In this document: piece after piece, positions 21,062-33,285 of the stretch
Layout: each line of letters starts with the position of its first letter
Position numbering within the stretch: the first letter of the stretch is position 1
Source of the DNA: Emiliania huxleyi CCMP1516
Lineage: Eukaryota; Haptophyta; Isochrysidales; Noelaerhabdaceae
Assembly: GCF_000372725.1 (NCBI RefSeq)
Contig: NW_005199901.1
Span: 44,462 to 108,461 of the forward strand
Direction: 5' to 3'
DNA: 64,000 bases
Translations under genes and position numbers: made by a program
Notes under the pieces: model-generated
What the model saw: the letters and a program-made list of their open reading frames with translations, nothing else
Database searches by the model: none
What the model was told of the DNA's origin: nothing

Positions 21062-21600
21062 CTAACTCTTAATCTCTTCGTACATCCTCCTGCTGATCTC
21101 CGCAACGTCCTGCTCCCTCCCTCGTCTCGCCCTGCGCGACTGCTCCGCCTCCCCGTCGTCTGCCCTGCGTCGTCTGGCTACGGGTCCTCCATAGTCGGTT
21201 GAGGTCGCCGCCCTCCTCGTGCCTCTTCCCAACATCCCCTCGGCGGCCGATGCCGTCTGCTCCGACTCCCCCTTCCCCGGTTCTGCCCTGCTCTCGCCAG
21301 CGCTAGTTTCGTCATCACCGGTGTCTCTCCTCTTCTTTCTCCTCTTCTTGTATGCTTTGCACATCGCGTCGATTCCTTTTCGCGTGAGCACCACCCTGAA
21401 GTCCGCCCAGCAGCTGAACCGCTCCCTAAGTCGAAGGAGCATCATCAGTCTCACCCACTTCGCTCGCTGCCCACTGTCACCGCTCCCTCCCGCTGAGCCG
21501 CCGTCGCGGCCCTCGTTCGTCCCACTGGCTGCTGGCCTGTCTGCACGTTACCTCCGTTATCCCTCCTCCTCCGCGACTCCCTCGAGGCCGGCCGGGCCTC
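21062..21600 (-). CDS. Possible Lys/Arg-rich ORF of unknown function
   Basis: The minus strand reads SGDSGQRAKWVRLMMLLRLR, then RFSCWADFRVVLTRKGID and AMCKAYKKRRKKRRDTGDDE, stopping at 21062. The amino-acid mix is more protein-like than the other frames. No ATG start is obvious (the frame continues upstream), so it may be an exon or part of a mobile-element gene. A second minus-strand frame at 22260-22646 (GKEWIARQTWVRNNDKTKAR) could belong to the same decayed element. Confidence 0.3.
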
Positions 21601-21864
21601 CTTCCACCCAGTGAAGAGCTTCCTCAGCCACTCGATGTGTGTTCCTCTCTCTTCATTATGCGCGCCGTAGCCTCATCATTGAGCTGGATCCACCTCTGCA
21701 CCGCTCTCGTCGCCGCCTCGGCCACGACTTGCAAGTTCCTCGTGACCCCGGCGCCAAGGTCCCTCCGGCTCTTCTCCTGGCCGAAAAACGTGGGTTCGAA
21801 TTCGTAGGAGGCACCCAGAGCAAAATTGAGCCCGCTCAGGTGAGAAAAAATATAAGGGTCAAGC

Positions 21865-21949
21865 AGGTTTCGAACTGGCGACCTTCCGCTTGCGGAAAGG
21901 TATCCAGCAAGAAATCGCTGCGAGTAAGGGAGGTCGCTGTTCGAAACCT
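21865..21949. repeat. Imperfect inverted repeat with GTTCGAA arms
   Basis: Arms 21865-21884 (aggtttcgaactggcgacct) and 21931-21949 (aggtcgctgttcgaaacct) can pair, with about 46 bases between them. The arms resemble a tRNA T-loop (TTCGAA), but the T-stem does not pair, so it is not called a tRNA. Confidence 0.7.
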
Positions 21950-22596
21950 ATTTAGCATACCGGGGGGAATTAGACACCACAGATGCGCACACACCGACGC
22001 CCGAAGTGCCAAGAAGGACGTCATTAGTACGAAACCTCAGAAGGCCATGGGCGCCGAGAGAACATTCCCCCGAGAGGACAAAAAGAAAGACTAACCCGAA
22101 CCTCCTTCCCTGGTTCCCCCCGCCAAATGCCGCCGTTCTCGGGGCATGCTATCCTGTGTAAGCAGGGCAGGTGGGAGGGGGGCAGTCCCTTTGACGTATG
22201 TATCTCTGGGTTCTGTCTCTAGCCACTAGCGTCGGAGGCAAGGCAGAAGATAAGAATATTCAAAAAAATTCAGGTCCACTCTCTCTTCGGACACTTGTAC
22301 CTCCACCGATGTGCGATGATGTTGGCGCTGGGGTCCCCTTCGGGTGCATCGTTACAGCTGACAACGGGATTACCACTGGTGTTTCGTCCTCCTCGGAGTC
22401 TTCTTCCCCGGCTTCCCCCCGTTCGGCTCTATTTCGTTCAGCGTGGCTCACCCTCCATGCGCATGCCGTGAACAGACGCCCTCCATCCATATATATATTC
22501 TTCTCTCGTTCCTCTGCCCTTGCCTTGGTCTTGTCGTTGTTTCGCACCCATGTCTGTCGGGCAATCCATTCTTTTCCTGACATAAAATCTTTTTCC

Positions 22597-22785
22597 CTGG
22601 GTTCCAACTTTTTCCGGGGTATGGTATGGTAGGCTCGGCGGCCCAAGGGGGGGGGGGGGGGTATGGTCCTGACCGCCCAAGGCTAGCCCTACCATACCCC
22701 AAGCAGGTCTTCCAAGAGGCGGGGGGTATGGTCTCGAGGTGGGTTGGCCGGCAACCATGCGATCCGGAAGAAAAAGTTGGAACCC
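22597..22785. mobile_element. Small inverted-repeat element, MITE-like
   Basis: gggttccaactttttc at the left end and its complement gaaaaagttggaaccc at the right end enclose about 155 bases. Internal gggtatggta/taccatacccc arms and a G14 run make it largely palindromic. No convincing target-site duplication. Confidence 0.6.
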
Positions 22786-22902
22786 TGAGCGCTGGCTTGG
22801 CTTGGAGCTTCCCACCCTCGAATTCCACCTGGCGTCGATTCTGCCCACGAAGTCGCCACACGGGAATCTAGCGGCGGCCTGGCCTCTAGCGACACCGACG
22901 AG

Positions 22903-24209
22903 ATGAGCGACTCCTTTCTCCGCGCTGCCCAGATTCGCTCTTCCGACTCGCCGAGTCCACCCGCCGCAGCGGAGCTGATCGCCTCACTCGGCGCAGACGA
23001 GCTGCAGGTTATTGCGCTGTCGGTCGACGACCCGGCCATTGTGTGCCGCATGGCCGCAGTCTGTCGTCTGTGGCGTGCCACTGCGCACTCCGAGCCGGTG
23101 TGGGCGGCGTTGGCCGCCGCATACTGGGTTGGACCACTCGCCCGCCCACCGACTGGATCGGCGCGAGACGCCGTCGTCGGAATCGAGTCGGCGCTCCGAG
23201 ATGTTGCGAGCGGACGGCGCCGGCTGGCGATCCTGTTGGAGCAGAATGGCGAGATCCACGTCCCGCTGGCGTCTTGCCGCTGGACTTGCGCGCTCGACGC
23301 CTCGCCCTTCCGCATCCTCTCCGTCTTTGGCGGGTCTCGGCCTTTCTGCTCCGTCTCGCTCCTCTCCAACGCAAGCGACGTGGGCGCCTCTGCTGTCGCC
23401 GAGGCTGCTGCTGTTCTCGAGCGGGACAAGGACGAGTTTCTCGGCTTGCTGGAGCCTGTCCCCTACTCCGAAGGCAAGTTAGGGCGACCCTTGTTGGAGC
23501 TCCACCCGGGCCGCGTGCACGAAGAGGAGGACTTTGACGAGGCGGACGCGATGATGAACTGGGAGGCGGGTGGCAGCCCGGGCCCAGGCCTCTTCCTCTC
23601 TTGCCACACCAACCACCGAGACAAGGGACGGCACCAGAGCTTGCAGTGGTTCCACCCCGACGGCGCAAAGACTGTGGGACCGCCCGGTGGTCGCCCCGTC
23701 GACGTGCTGCCCCAATTCTACGAGGTGGGCCTGCCCGTGCCCTTCGGCAGGGCCGGGCCGGGCGGGGGGCTCATCCTCTGCCCCTTCTCTGTCCGCTGCT
23801 TCAAGGACCAGGAGCGGTGGCATACGCCGACGAGCAGCGGCCACACGCCCGCGATGATCGCAGGGTGGGACAATGAGCCGCCATGGCAGGACGTCGGCGA
23901 GTGGAGGCAGGGCGGGGAGCCCGCTGGGTCCCGCTGCCGCTCCCTCTTCGTGGTGGCGGTGCAGCAGCGCGTCTCCGTCGCTAGCAGCCATTTCGTCACG
24001 CGGCAGGAGGAGCTGCACCGGGAGTGGTTCCGCGTTGACTTCAGGTGAGTGTGTGACTGTGCGCGACTCGTGAGCTGTGAGCTGTGAGGGGGAGCGATTG
24101 AAACTTGAACCAGTCTTTTGTCTCTCAAGTCTCACATGCACGCGCGTGTGGCACGTGGCCGTGGCGTTGCAGGGGGCGCTGTGTCTATTGCCTCGTCCGT
24201 GCAGGGTAA
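22903..24209 (+). CDS. F-box-like protein
   Basis: Exons 22903-24044 and 24173-24209; 392 residues. The N-terminal region fits an F-box: ELIASLGADELQVIALSVDD, then CRMAAVCRLWRATAHSEPVW. F-box proteins link targets to SCF ubiquitin ligases. The remainder (VFGGSRPFCSVSLLSN..., NHRDKGRHQSLQWFHPDGAK...) matches no repeat type that I recognise; kelch, WD and LRR patterns are absent. The short last exon reads RGRCVYCLVRAG. The donor is canonical (cag|gtgagt). About 340 bases without a clear gene follow. Confidence 0.7.
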
Positions 24210-24549
24210 ATAACCCCTTTATAGGTATCTTAGGTATACTTTTTATTATTACGCCGCTGTTCACAAAAAAACACAGCCGCTGTTCACGGTTGGGTTGACG
24301 CGAACGTCGACGAACCCATCCCATCTGTGGCTCGACTTCCGCACATATGCCTTCCGCTCCTGAGGTGCCAGGCAGGAAAGTGTCTGGCACATATGACGCG
24401 AAAACGTCTCCGGCGTCGCCGCCGAAGGCTCGCAACTCCCGGGCCGCACCCAGTAGTTCACAACCGAGTCCGCGCGGTCGTCACGTAGCCCGCTAATGCA
24501 TCCTGTGGCCTGTTGCTCCCAGGTGAAGCGCCGGGATAGCAGCGCCAGC

Positions 24550-27500
24550 ATGACGGACGAGCTATTTCGCATCTCGCGGCAGAACAGCATGACCAGCGTC
24601 GGCGGCGAGGATTTCGCGGACATCGAGGTGGCGCAAACGCTCGGGCCCCGTGCCTCGCCGACGCCGGCCTTTCTCCCACCCGATGGTAAAAGCTATCCTC
24701 CGCCCGCCCAGGATCCTCACTTGGAGAGAGGTCGACCTCGCTTGCGACCGCCTCCAGGCCGGCAGCTGAGTCGCTCCGTGAGCCGCGTGCAGCTCAAGCG
24801 TTGGGCGTCGGACGGCTGGAGGAAGGCGCGCAGCGCCGGCAACTACTGGCTCCTGTTCGGCATCGCGGCGGTGAGTGGAAGGAGGCGGTGCGGGCCCACG
24901 CGCCGCCGCGCCCCCAAGCCTCCCACGCACCCCGAACCCAGGCGCTGCTCTGGATTAACCTCGACCACGAGTCCTACGAGTACTTTGTCGGCACTCTCAC
25001 GCCCGGCAGAGCCACGCTGCTGCCTCTGCGCCCCCAGCCGCTGAAGGCTCGGACACCACCGTCCTCTAGGCGCCGAGCCGGCCGAGCCGCACTACGCCCC
25101 CTTCGGCAACAAAGCCGTCATCTTCGACCACCCGGTACCTCTAGACACTCCCGACACGTCAAATTCTCCGCCACACGCAACGCATTCCGCCCGCCCTCGC
25201 GTCTCCGCCCTCGCTGCCGCCGCCACCCTCGCCCCTACCCTCGCCGCCGCCCTCGCCGCCACTGCCCTCGTCTCCTCCATAGACCCCCCCCCCCCCCCCC
25301 AACACACATCGTCCCCCAGCCCGCCACCGAGCTTGCTGCCTTTCTAACCTCTTTAGGCCCTCGCGCCGCTGATCGCCACCGTCGGCGGGGTGCTCGGCCC
25401 GATCGCAGTCTTCACTCTCACGCTGCAAACGCTGTACGGCGGCGGCGCCTTCCACGACTACCTCTCCTCCGCCGCCATCGACGCCCGCCACGCACTCTTG
25501 CACATCGAACGCGACGCGGCGCGCGACCGCACGCCCTGCTCCGCCCTGCTCCTTCGCACCTGCACTTGGTCTCTCCCCCCCTCTCCCTCCCCGCCCTCGC
25601 CGCCGCCCTCGCCTCCTCCTCCACCGCAGCCTCCCGTCCCCTCCGCCGCCCTCCCGCCGCCCTCCCGCCCCCACCTCCCGCCCCCTGCACACACAGCTGC
25701 GCGGCAACGCGACGCTGCCCGTGCCCGCCGTCTGCTCCCTCCACGAGAACGCACTCGGGCAGTGCGCGCTGGCAGACGAGCGCGACTTCTCGTGGGAGCA
25801 GACGTGGCGCGAGATGTAGCCGAGATGCAGCCGAGGCGTAGCCGAGATGCAGCCGAGATACAGCCGAGGCGTAGCCGAGATGCAGCCGAGATGCAGCCGA
25901 GATGCAGCCGAGATGTAGCCGATGATGCAGCCGAGGCGTAGCCGAGATGCAGCCGAGATGCAGCCGAGGCGTAGCCGAGATGTAGCCGAGACACATCCGA
26001 GACGTAGCCGAGGCATAGGAGCAAGACGGGCCGCGGCCACCACCGAGCGTCTCCAGGAGCCCTGTCGCTGCCCGCCTCCTCCGCAGGTTCCACCACGCGG
26101 GGTACGGCGCGGTCCACACCGAAGGCATGGACCACGGCCGCCGCTTGCATGGAGGCGGCGGCTGGTTGCTCCGAGGCGAGGGCGGGCAGGGCGGCGAGGC
26201 GGGCGGCGGAGCCAGCGTGGCGGAGAGCGTGGCGGAGGGGGCGGCGAGAGGGGGCGGGGCGGAGGCGGGAGCGGCCCATCGCCAGCTCGGTGCGATCGGC
26301 CGCCGCAAGTCGACCAAGCCGAAGCCAAAGCCCCTCGTTGACGCCGTCGCGGCGAGATGCAGCCGAGATGTAGCCGAGATGTAGCTGAGGCATGGCCGAG
26401 GCATGGCATGGCCCGTCGGTGATGCCGTCTCGGCGAAGCGAGGCAGACTTTTCTCTCGGCGACATCTCTGCGACATCTCTGCGACATCTCTGCGACATCT
26501 CTGGACTGCGCTCTCCCCTCGCTGTCGTTAGGCGAAGCGAGACGAGAAGCTCGGCTGGCCCGAGGTGAAGAATGGGTGGGGCGTCCCAACCGCGACGGTG
26601 AGCCACCCCTCCCCTCCCGCGTGGTGCCATCTGCCACTCTGGGAGCCGTCTCGGACCCTGCTCGGACCTTGGCACCCCTGCAGGACATCTCCCTCGCCTG
26701 GGTCATCGCGCTGGCCGTCTTCCCTAAGGTCCTGCGCCCCCCCCCCTCCCCCCCCGCACCGCGCGCACGGGGCCTCGCCCTGCACTCTGCACATCGTGGC
26801 GCTCTCCCCCCGTGGCTCTCCTGCCAGAGTGCCTCGCAGTCTCGCAGGACGTGTGGAGATGGGGCGGATCGCCCGCGTGCGCGAGAGGGCGGGTTCCCCC
26901 TCCCCCCCCCCCCTTTGGACCAGAGGGGACCCCCCCGCCAGCGACGGCGTGACCCGAGGTTGCCCCCCCCTCCAAAGGGGCACCCTGCGATCGAGTTCCT
27001 GCTCCTCCTCGCCGTCGCCGACGACGCCATCGGCCTCGGCATCATCGCGATTGCCTACCCCGACCCGCACCACCCGGTCCAGCCGCAGTGGATGGGCCTC
27101 GCGCTGGTCCGCCACCCGCCATCTCCCGCCATCTCACGAGATATCCCGAGATCTCACGAGATCTCACGAGATCTCCCGAGATCTCCCGAGATCTCCCGAG
27201 ATCTCGCGAGATGGCGGCCGAGGATGTGCCTGGCGCCGGTCTGCACAGCCCGCCCCTCGCCCCACACGCCGCGTGTGTCTCCTCGCCTCTCAGGTCGGCG
27301 TGCTCTTCGCCTACCTCCTCCGCCGCTGCGGCTGCATGTCGTGGGGCGCCCACACCTTGCTGCTGTCGCGACATGTTGCCGCGGACGTGGAGCCTAACCT
27401 GACCCTCTCCTCCGAGCCGTACCGCAGGCGCCTACCTCGTCCTGGGCGGTTTCCCCGCGTGGGTGGCCCTCCTCAAGAGCGCACTCCACCCGGCGCTACA

Positions 27501-28267
27501 GAGTAGCGCGAGACCGCCCGAGATCGATCGATCACGCGAGATGTGCCCCGAGATCACCCCAGATGCACCCTTCCCGCACCCGGCGCCTAGCCCCCCCACA
27601 GCACGCGACTCCCCTCGAGGACTCTCTCTCTCACCGCTCTCTGGACCCCTCTCCCAGGCGCTCGCCCTCGTCTTCATCGTCCCCTTCCTCCCCGCCAAGC
27701 TGCCGCCCGGCTACGACCCCACCGCCTCGCAGCGCTGCACACTCTGCGGACGCGCTCTCTGAGCCTCGTCCGAGCCCTCCTCTCGACCTGCTCCGCACCT
27801 CGCTGCAGGCACTCTCTGCGACGCGGGCGTCACGTGCACGCTCGACTCGCGGCGCGTCTCCGCCGCGGTGCGCAGGCGGCTGGGCTGCTTTGCTTGCCTG
27901 CTGTGCGGCGACGAGGACGGCGACAGCTCCCACGATGACGAGTTGATGGGGCGGCACGCGCACGCGCCGCTGCACGCATTCGAGCACGCCCTCAAGGTGG
28001 CCGTCGAGCGAAGGGGGTACCCCGCCTTCACCCTGAAGGCCCTTCGTGGATCGTCCTCGGAGCCGCCCCGGTGTAGGTGCCTGTCGAGATCGGCATGTTC
28101 TTCTTCACGCTCGCCAACGCGGGGGTCAAGCTCGGCTCCGCCGGCACAACGCCCGCCTAGATGCCGCACGCCCCACGCCCCTCTCTTAGTCAAACTCCTC
28201 GTCAAACTCCTCCCTTCGCCTGGCTCCAGAGGCCACACCATGCCGCGTCTAGCGCAGAGCTGCGTGG

Positions 28268-28365
<98 letters not shown>

Positions 28366-29384
28366 CTCCACACGAATGCGCGCACGTTCGGTCGAGGCTG
28401 CGAGCAAAGCTGGCCGTTCCCCTCCCCCCACACGCAGGCCCGCTGACGGTCGGCGTCTTCACCGCCCTCGTCGCCGGCAAGATGCTCGGAATCACGACTC
28501 TCGTCTGCCTCGCGAGCTGCTTGCGCATCGCCCCGCTCGCCGAAGGCATCATACCCCGACGTGGGGAGGCGGGCAGAGGCGCGGAGTCTTGTCGGAGCCC
28601 TCTCTGAGCCTTCCCGCGTAGGCATGACGCTGCTCGACGTGGTGATGGTGTCGGCCGTCGCATCCGTCGGTTTGACCGTCGCTCTGTTCGTCTCGGGCGA
28701 GACATAGCCGAGACACGCAGCCGAGATGCTTCGACCGTCGCTCTGTCGGCGGGCGAGGGGGATGGACCCAGCTTTGCGCCAGCTCAACGAGCGGCGAAGG
28801 GCGGCGCTTCCTCCCCGCCTGATGCCCGTGTGTGCCCGGTTGTGTCTGTCCACAGGCGAGGCGTACCAGCACGAGGAGCTGCAGTCCGAGTCGAAGCTAG
28901 GCGCCTCTCTTTGCCCAGCTCTCTTCTCGCACCCCCCCCTTTCCCGCCGAGGCTTGTCCCCCCCCCCCCCCCAGGCGCTCTGCTCTCCGGCCTGATGGGG
29001 CTCGTCTGCTATGGCATCTCGAAGATGTCCTGCTGGCCGCACAACAAGAAGCCGTCGCTTGCGGGAATGGACGCGAGCAACACGAGCCAGGTCGGCCCCG
29101 CCAACGACGGAGGGGCGCCCGACGCGGGCTTGAGTCGGAAGGACAGCGCATGCAGCGCCACTGCGGTCGTCGACGGCGGCCTCGATGAGAGGTCATTGGA
29201 CGGGCACGACGCCGCTGGCATCTGGGGTGCCCGCGGGGGGCACAATTCAAGCTGTAGGAGCAGCAACAACGGCGAGGGTGACAAAGACCGATACTCCACG
29301 CCCGCCGCGTACGCAGCCACCGCTCAACAGCACGCGTGGCTGAAGCAGGGCGCGCCCCAGAGGCAGAGGTGGCACCATTCCTGA
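24550..29384 (+). CDS. NhaA-type Na+/H+ antiporter, about 18 exons
   Basis: Exons read in one frame across the locus: 24550-24870, 24942-24990, 25070-25134, about 25357-25560, about 25699-25817, about 26086-26350, 26532-26597, 26684-26728, 26978-27106, 27294-27345, 27428-27492, 27658-27733, 27809-about 27993, 28078-about 28150, 28438-about 28529, 28622-about 28698, 28856-about 28903 and 28975-29384. NhaA signatures appear in order: PLIATVGGVLGPIAVF; NGWGVPTAT then DISLAWVIALAVF; HPAIEFLLLLAVADDAIGLG with the two transport Asp residues; HAFEHALK; EIGMFFFTLANAGV. NhaA exchanges Na+ or Li+ for H+ and is mainly bacterial. Added here are an N-terminal cytosolic tail, an inserted loop with LRGNATLPVPAVCSLHENAL, and a Ser/Gly-rich C-tail. 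Many introns use GC donors. An exon upstream of 24523 is possible. Confidence 0.88.
25818..26020 (+). repeat. Intronic 10-11-bp tandem array (agccgagatgc)n
   Basis: About 19 units of agccgagatgc / agccgaggcgt fill most of one intron of the antiporter gene, starting at the donor itself (gagat|gtagccgag). Related arrays follow at 26352-26400 and 26456-26503 (ctgcgacatct). Confidence 0.95.
27118..27212 (+). repeat. Intronic 10-bp tandem array (atctcccgag)n
   Basis: About nine units of atctc(c/a)cgag in the intron between exons ending 27106 and starting 27294. A looser version lies in the next-but-one intron (27515-27565). Confidence 0.95.
28268..28365 (+). repeat. (CA)n microsatellite, about 98 bases
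   Basis: Uninterrupted CA dinucleotides inside an intron of the antiporter gene; both strands appear as long artificial open frames. Confidence 0.99.
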
Positions 29385-29680
29385 GAGCACCCGCCGAACG
29401 GGGCGACGAACGGCGTGCGTCGTCTCGCCCCACCCGAGAGATGGTAGGAGTGGGACAGAGAGAGACGGGCCGGGCAACATCGGACTATCACACCACACAC
29501 AGCTTCGTTCCCTCGGCGCGGTGTGTGGTGTCGTGTCAGGGTCGTGTGTCGGGTAATGTGGGGCATGTTTGGCTTTGAGTATTGAGACACGTGCGAGTGA
29601 GAATTGAAACGATGAGGGAAAAAATCGTATATTCGACAGTGGCGTCGCGCCGCTCTCACGTCTCAGTTTCTCACGCGTGC

Positions 29681-31925
29681 TCAAAGCATAAGCAACTGAC
29701 CCCACTTTCCTGGCCCGTGCGGCGCCGGCGGGCTTCCGGCCCGCTGGCCATCCGGACCCGCCCCCCGTCGGCGTCGCCATGCCAATGGCAAGGCGCGGGC
29801 AGCGATCGCGGCCGCGAGGATAGCGACCGCCGCAAAAGCCGCAACGATCGCCGCGACCGCGACGCGCTCGGGCGAAGCGGCGCTCCGTAGCGCTGAGAGG
29901 AGAGCGGCGTCCGCGTCCGCCGAGCATGACAAACGCGCCTCGGCACAGAGGCCTAGCGCCTCTGGCGAGCGCGGGAGCCGACTCAGCTCCTCGCGGAGGA
30001 TAGCGGCGGCGGCGGCTCGCGCGGGCAATCCGGCACGGTCCTCCCCCACCTCGAGGACGGCGAGCGCCAGCGCCGGCCGGCGCGAAGCGTAGAGCGAGGG
30101 CGGCTCGTCGTAGCCCATCGCGTCTTGGAGGCGCACCGCCGCCTCCAGCTCAACCACCGCCGCCCGCGCCGCGTCGAGCTGGCCCGCCGTTGTGCGCCGC
30201 GCCGCGAGCACGGCCGCGCGGAGGGAGCGCACGTAGATGGCGGAGAGGAGGACGAGCCTGGACGTGTCACGGACGCGTCATGGGACGCGTCATGGGGACG
30301 TGTCATGGACGCGACTAGACGGCGGGAGAGGAGGACGAGCCTGCCGTGCTCGAGCGGGGTGAGGCGGCGCGACTCGGCCTGCAGCTCGAGGAGGGCGGAG
30401 ATCGCCTCCTTGTTGCGACCCGTGTGCGCGAGCGCCATGCCGCGAGCGAACAGCGACGCCGCGCGCGCGTAGTGCAGGCCGGCGCGGGGCGGCGGCCGGT
30501 GCAGCGCCGCGTCCCAGTCGCGAAAGTAGACGTCCGTCAGCGCGGGCGCGGCGAGGTATCGCTCATAGCTGTTGAGGTCGGCCGAGTGCGCAGACACGAG
30601 CAGCCCACGCCTTGCGAACTCCGCGACGGCGTCGCCGGAACGCACGGCGGCGGCTCGGTCTCCCGCCATCCGGGCGCACCTACGGGACGCGTCATGGAAC
30701 GCCTCTCCCGCCAGACGGGGGACGTGTCACGGACGCGTCTCCGGGCGCGCGCCAGACAAGAGACTCGAGGTTGTGCTCCGGGTAGACCTGCTCGACGAGC
30801 GGCCTCGCCGCCGCCGCCGAGTTGCATGACACGCACGCCTCGAAGCGACCGCGGCGCATGTCGATGTGCGACGGCATGTGGAGCAAGTGCGGCGCGTCCG
30901 GGCACAGCCCACGCAACGCGTCCGCCGCGCCTGCAGGAAGCGTCCGAGAAGGGTCCGAGAAGTGTCCGGCGGAGGCCGCGCAAGCCGCGCCGTCGGCGCC
31001 GGCCGCGTCGGCGACGTGCGAGTCGGAGGCTTCGTTGAGGTGGATGAGGAGGTGGAGGCCGCCTACGGAGACCGCTCCGAGAACCGTCGAGGGAGTAGGA
31101 CGAGGCGAGGCGGAGGAGAGGGAGGTGCCAGGCCGCCTGGGTGCCCCGGTGCGAGGGCAAGCGTCGCCAGCAGGTGCGCTTTGGCGCGCGCCGCGTGCGG
31201 CCGCGCCCTAGTGCCCGCCGGCAGGTCTGCCTATCGGAAGTGTCAGGGACGTGTCAGGGGCATGTCAGAGACACTCGTCCTTCCCACCTCCGGTCGCTTG
31301 CCCAATAGTCCCACGGCGCCACGTTCATCCACGCGTCCGCCGCCAGGTAGCGCACGAGCGAGTGCGATTTCTCCGCGCGCGCCGCCGCCTCCATCGCCTC
31401 GGCATACGCGATGCGCTGGACAACGGTCGCTGCTGCGTTGGTGGCGTTGGCGGCGTAGCGGACCGCGAGAGCGCGCACCAGCCACCAGCCCGCCGCCGCG
31501 TCGCGCAAGCTGCTATCGCGTGCGCTGGGCGGGAGCAGCTGCGTGCTGTTGCCGGGCACGTGCGGCGGGAGCAGCTCTGCCGCGCGAGAGGCGGCAGCTC
31601 GTGCGGCGGCGAGCGAGAGTGGAGGCTTGAGGGCGTGGTTGAGGGTGGGGCCGAGTGACCAGCCGACACCCCAGTGGCACATGGCGCACGATGGCGCGAG
31701 CAATTCGCACCGCTCAAACGCCTCGCGTGCGCGGAGAAAGTCGAAGCCGAGCGCAAGGCGCATGCCCTCCTCGAAGGCAAGGGTCGCGCCGCCGCCGCCG
31801 CCGCACGCGCTGAAGCGAATCTCGCAGCTGCGGCTGCCGGAGAGGTTTGCGATCGGCATGGGCTCGTCTTGCTTCGTGAGGACGCCGTTGAACAGCGCAG
31901 CCATCGTCAGCCATCGCCGAACCAT
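29681..31925 (-). CDS. TPR-like protein with C-terminal membrane segment
   Basis: Start at ATG 31925 (MVRRWLTMAALFNGVLTKQD). Exon segments in order: ALGFDFLRAREAFERCELLA, then CAMCHWGVGWSLGPTLNHAL and AADAWMNVAPWDYWASD; HLLATLALAPGHPG; GLHLLIHLNEASDSHVAD (exon from 31062); PHLLHMPSHIDMRRGRFEAC; then RGLLVSAHSADLNSYERYLA to the stop at 29681. The pattern CAMCHWG...PWDYW...HMPSHI matches a family of bacterial-type tetratricopeptide proteins of unknown role. A hydrophobic Ala/Val helix near the C-terminus suggests a membrane anchor. Introns hold short gacgtgtcatgg-type repeats (30252-30320, 30680-30745, 31235-31275). Exact borders are partly uncertain. Confidence 0.72.
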
Positions 31926-32432
31926 CCGTGTCGCAGGCGGCGCGATCCGTGTCGCCGGCGGCGCGCGGCGAGGCTTGACGGCCAGGGGCGGGAGTATGGT
32001 GGGAGGGAGTGGGTGCGTTAGCCACGATGTGCCTAGGCGGCCGTGCGACTGGTGAGAAACGAGGCGGCAGAACAGCCAGGCACGCGCTGGACACGGTGTA
32101 TGGGGGGGGCGGTTAGTCAGCTCAGCCTCAAGCGCCACGACGAATGGGGCGCGTCAGTCCGCGCCGCGCGCATTGACCATTGAGCCCTTCAGCTCCGTCT
32201 GGCTCAAGCGCGTCGCCGAGCAGGGAGCAGCGCCCCTCCCTTGGCCACGCCCAAGTCGCGCAGCGGTGGTGGAGCTGCTCCCCGACGCCGCTCGCCCGCA
32301 CCTCGGCGGCGGCCCCTCGGCCACGTAGCGGCGGCACTGCACGATGAGCCGCCCGTCGGCCCGATACATTTTTCCAAGGTAGGTAGGTAGAAAGGTGAAG
32401 AACAAATTCAAAAACTAAGTGAATGTACTTAA

Positions 32433-33000
32433 CCCTTTTGCTTCATAGTGGTCATGGTGACCAAATCTCGATATATCTCCAGTCGTAGCGGTGGAACTGT
32501 TTTTTGGCTCGGTCAATTATTTAGCCATATATGAGAGGATCACGGCACAGTGTCGTTTGAGTCGACAGTAACTCTCCCACAGCCCACGTAACTCCGTCTT
32601 TTTCAGGCACCCGGAGCCCTCCGCGGCCGCTTCTACGCCGGCGAAGCACCATCAAGCTGCTGTACGGCCCCGGCATCGCCTCCCCTGGCTTAGCTCTCAG
32701 TCAAGATATTGTGCACATGGGTGGCCTCTACAATATACTCACTGACACTGAACCTCCCAGAGAGAGCTCGTCCCGGTCCGTCACGGCCATCCTCGTCCTC
32801 CGGCGGGCCCCCGGCCGCGGCGCGGTGCGGCGGCGTCACAAATCCGACCACAGAGCACCGGGACGCGGTCGGGCGATCTGAGGCCCAGGTAGGCGAATGC
32901 ATTGCCCATCCAGGGCTATCACCTGGACCTATCAACAGGCGCCTGCGGCGCCGTGCTCAGGAGTTGGTTTTCACTCGCTCGAAATGTGTACGTAAAAGGG
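32433..33000. mobile_element. PiggyBac-like non-autonomous element (TTAA duplication)
   Basis: TTAA stands at both ends (32429-32432 and 33001-33004). The element begins CCCTTTTGC and ends CGTAAAAGGG, giving a short terminal inverted repeat CCCTTTT. TTAA sites and CCC-starting termini are typical of piggyBac-like elements. The interior contains dispersed repeat D (32627-32985) and no transposase. Confidence 0.6.
32627..32985 (+). repeat. Dispersed repeat D, copy 1
   Basis: About 340 bases, similar to 48961-49297 in the same orientation; shared landmarks are ccggcgaagcaccatcaagc, cggcgtcacaaatccgacca and catccagggctatcacctgg. Confidence 0.9.
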
Positions 33001-33285
33001 TTAAGAGCTACATACACTGAGAGAGACGTGCAAAGCTCGCTTCCGAGCTCTCACGCCGCGCGTAGGGCCCTTAGGGGCCTAGAGAACACAACCCCCCTCT
33101 CTCTTTTCTCCCAGTACGCTAAAAGTACACTGAGAGAAAAAGAAAGGCACTCCGTCAGAGAGAACTCCCGACCGTCGCCTCCCTGCGGGGCCAGAGCTTC
33201 CGTCGCTGGCGCTGTGCGCTGGTCTGTGAGAGGTTCACAGAGCCTTGAGAAAGAAATACGTCGTATGTGTGCGCTGGTCTGTGTA

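Noticed and set aside
21865-21949. Pair of head-to-head tRNA-like T-arms
   Set aside because: The arms are complementary to each other, but neither gives a valid T-stem; kept only as an inverted repeat.
22198-22632. Plus-strand 144-residue frame
   Set aside because: Ser/Leu-rich antisense of a more protein-like minus frame; it runs into the inverted-repeat element.
28202-28705. Long minus and plus frames over the CA tract
   Set aside because: They are open only because (CA)n has no stop codon in any frame.
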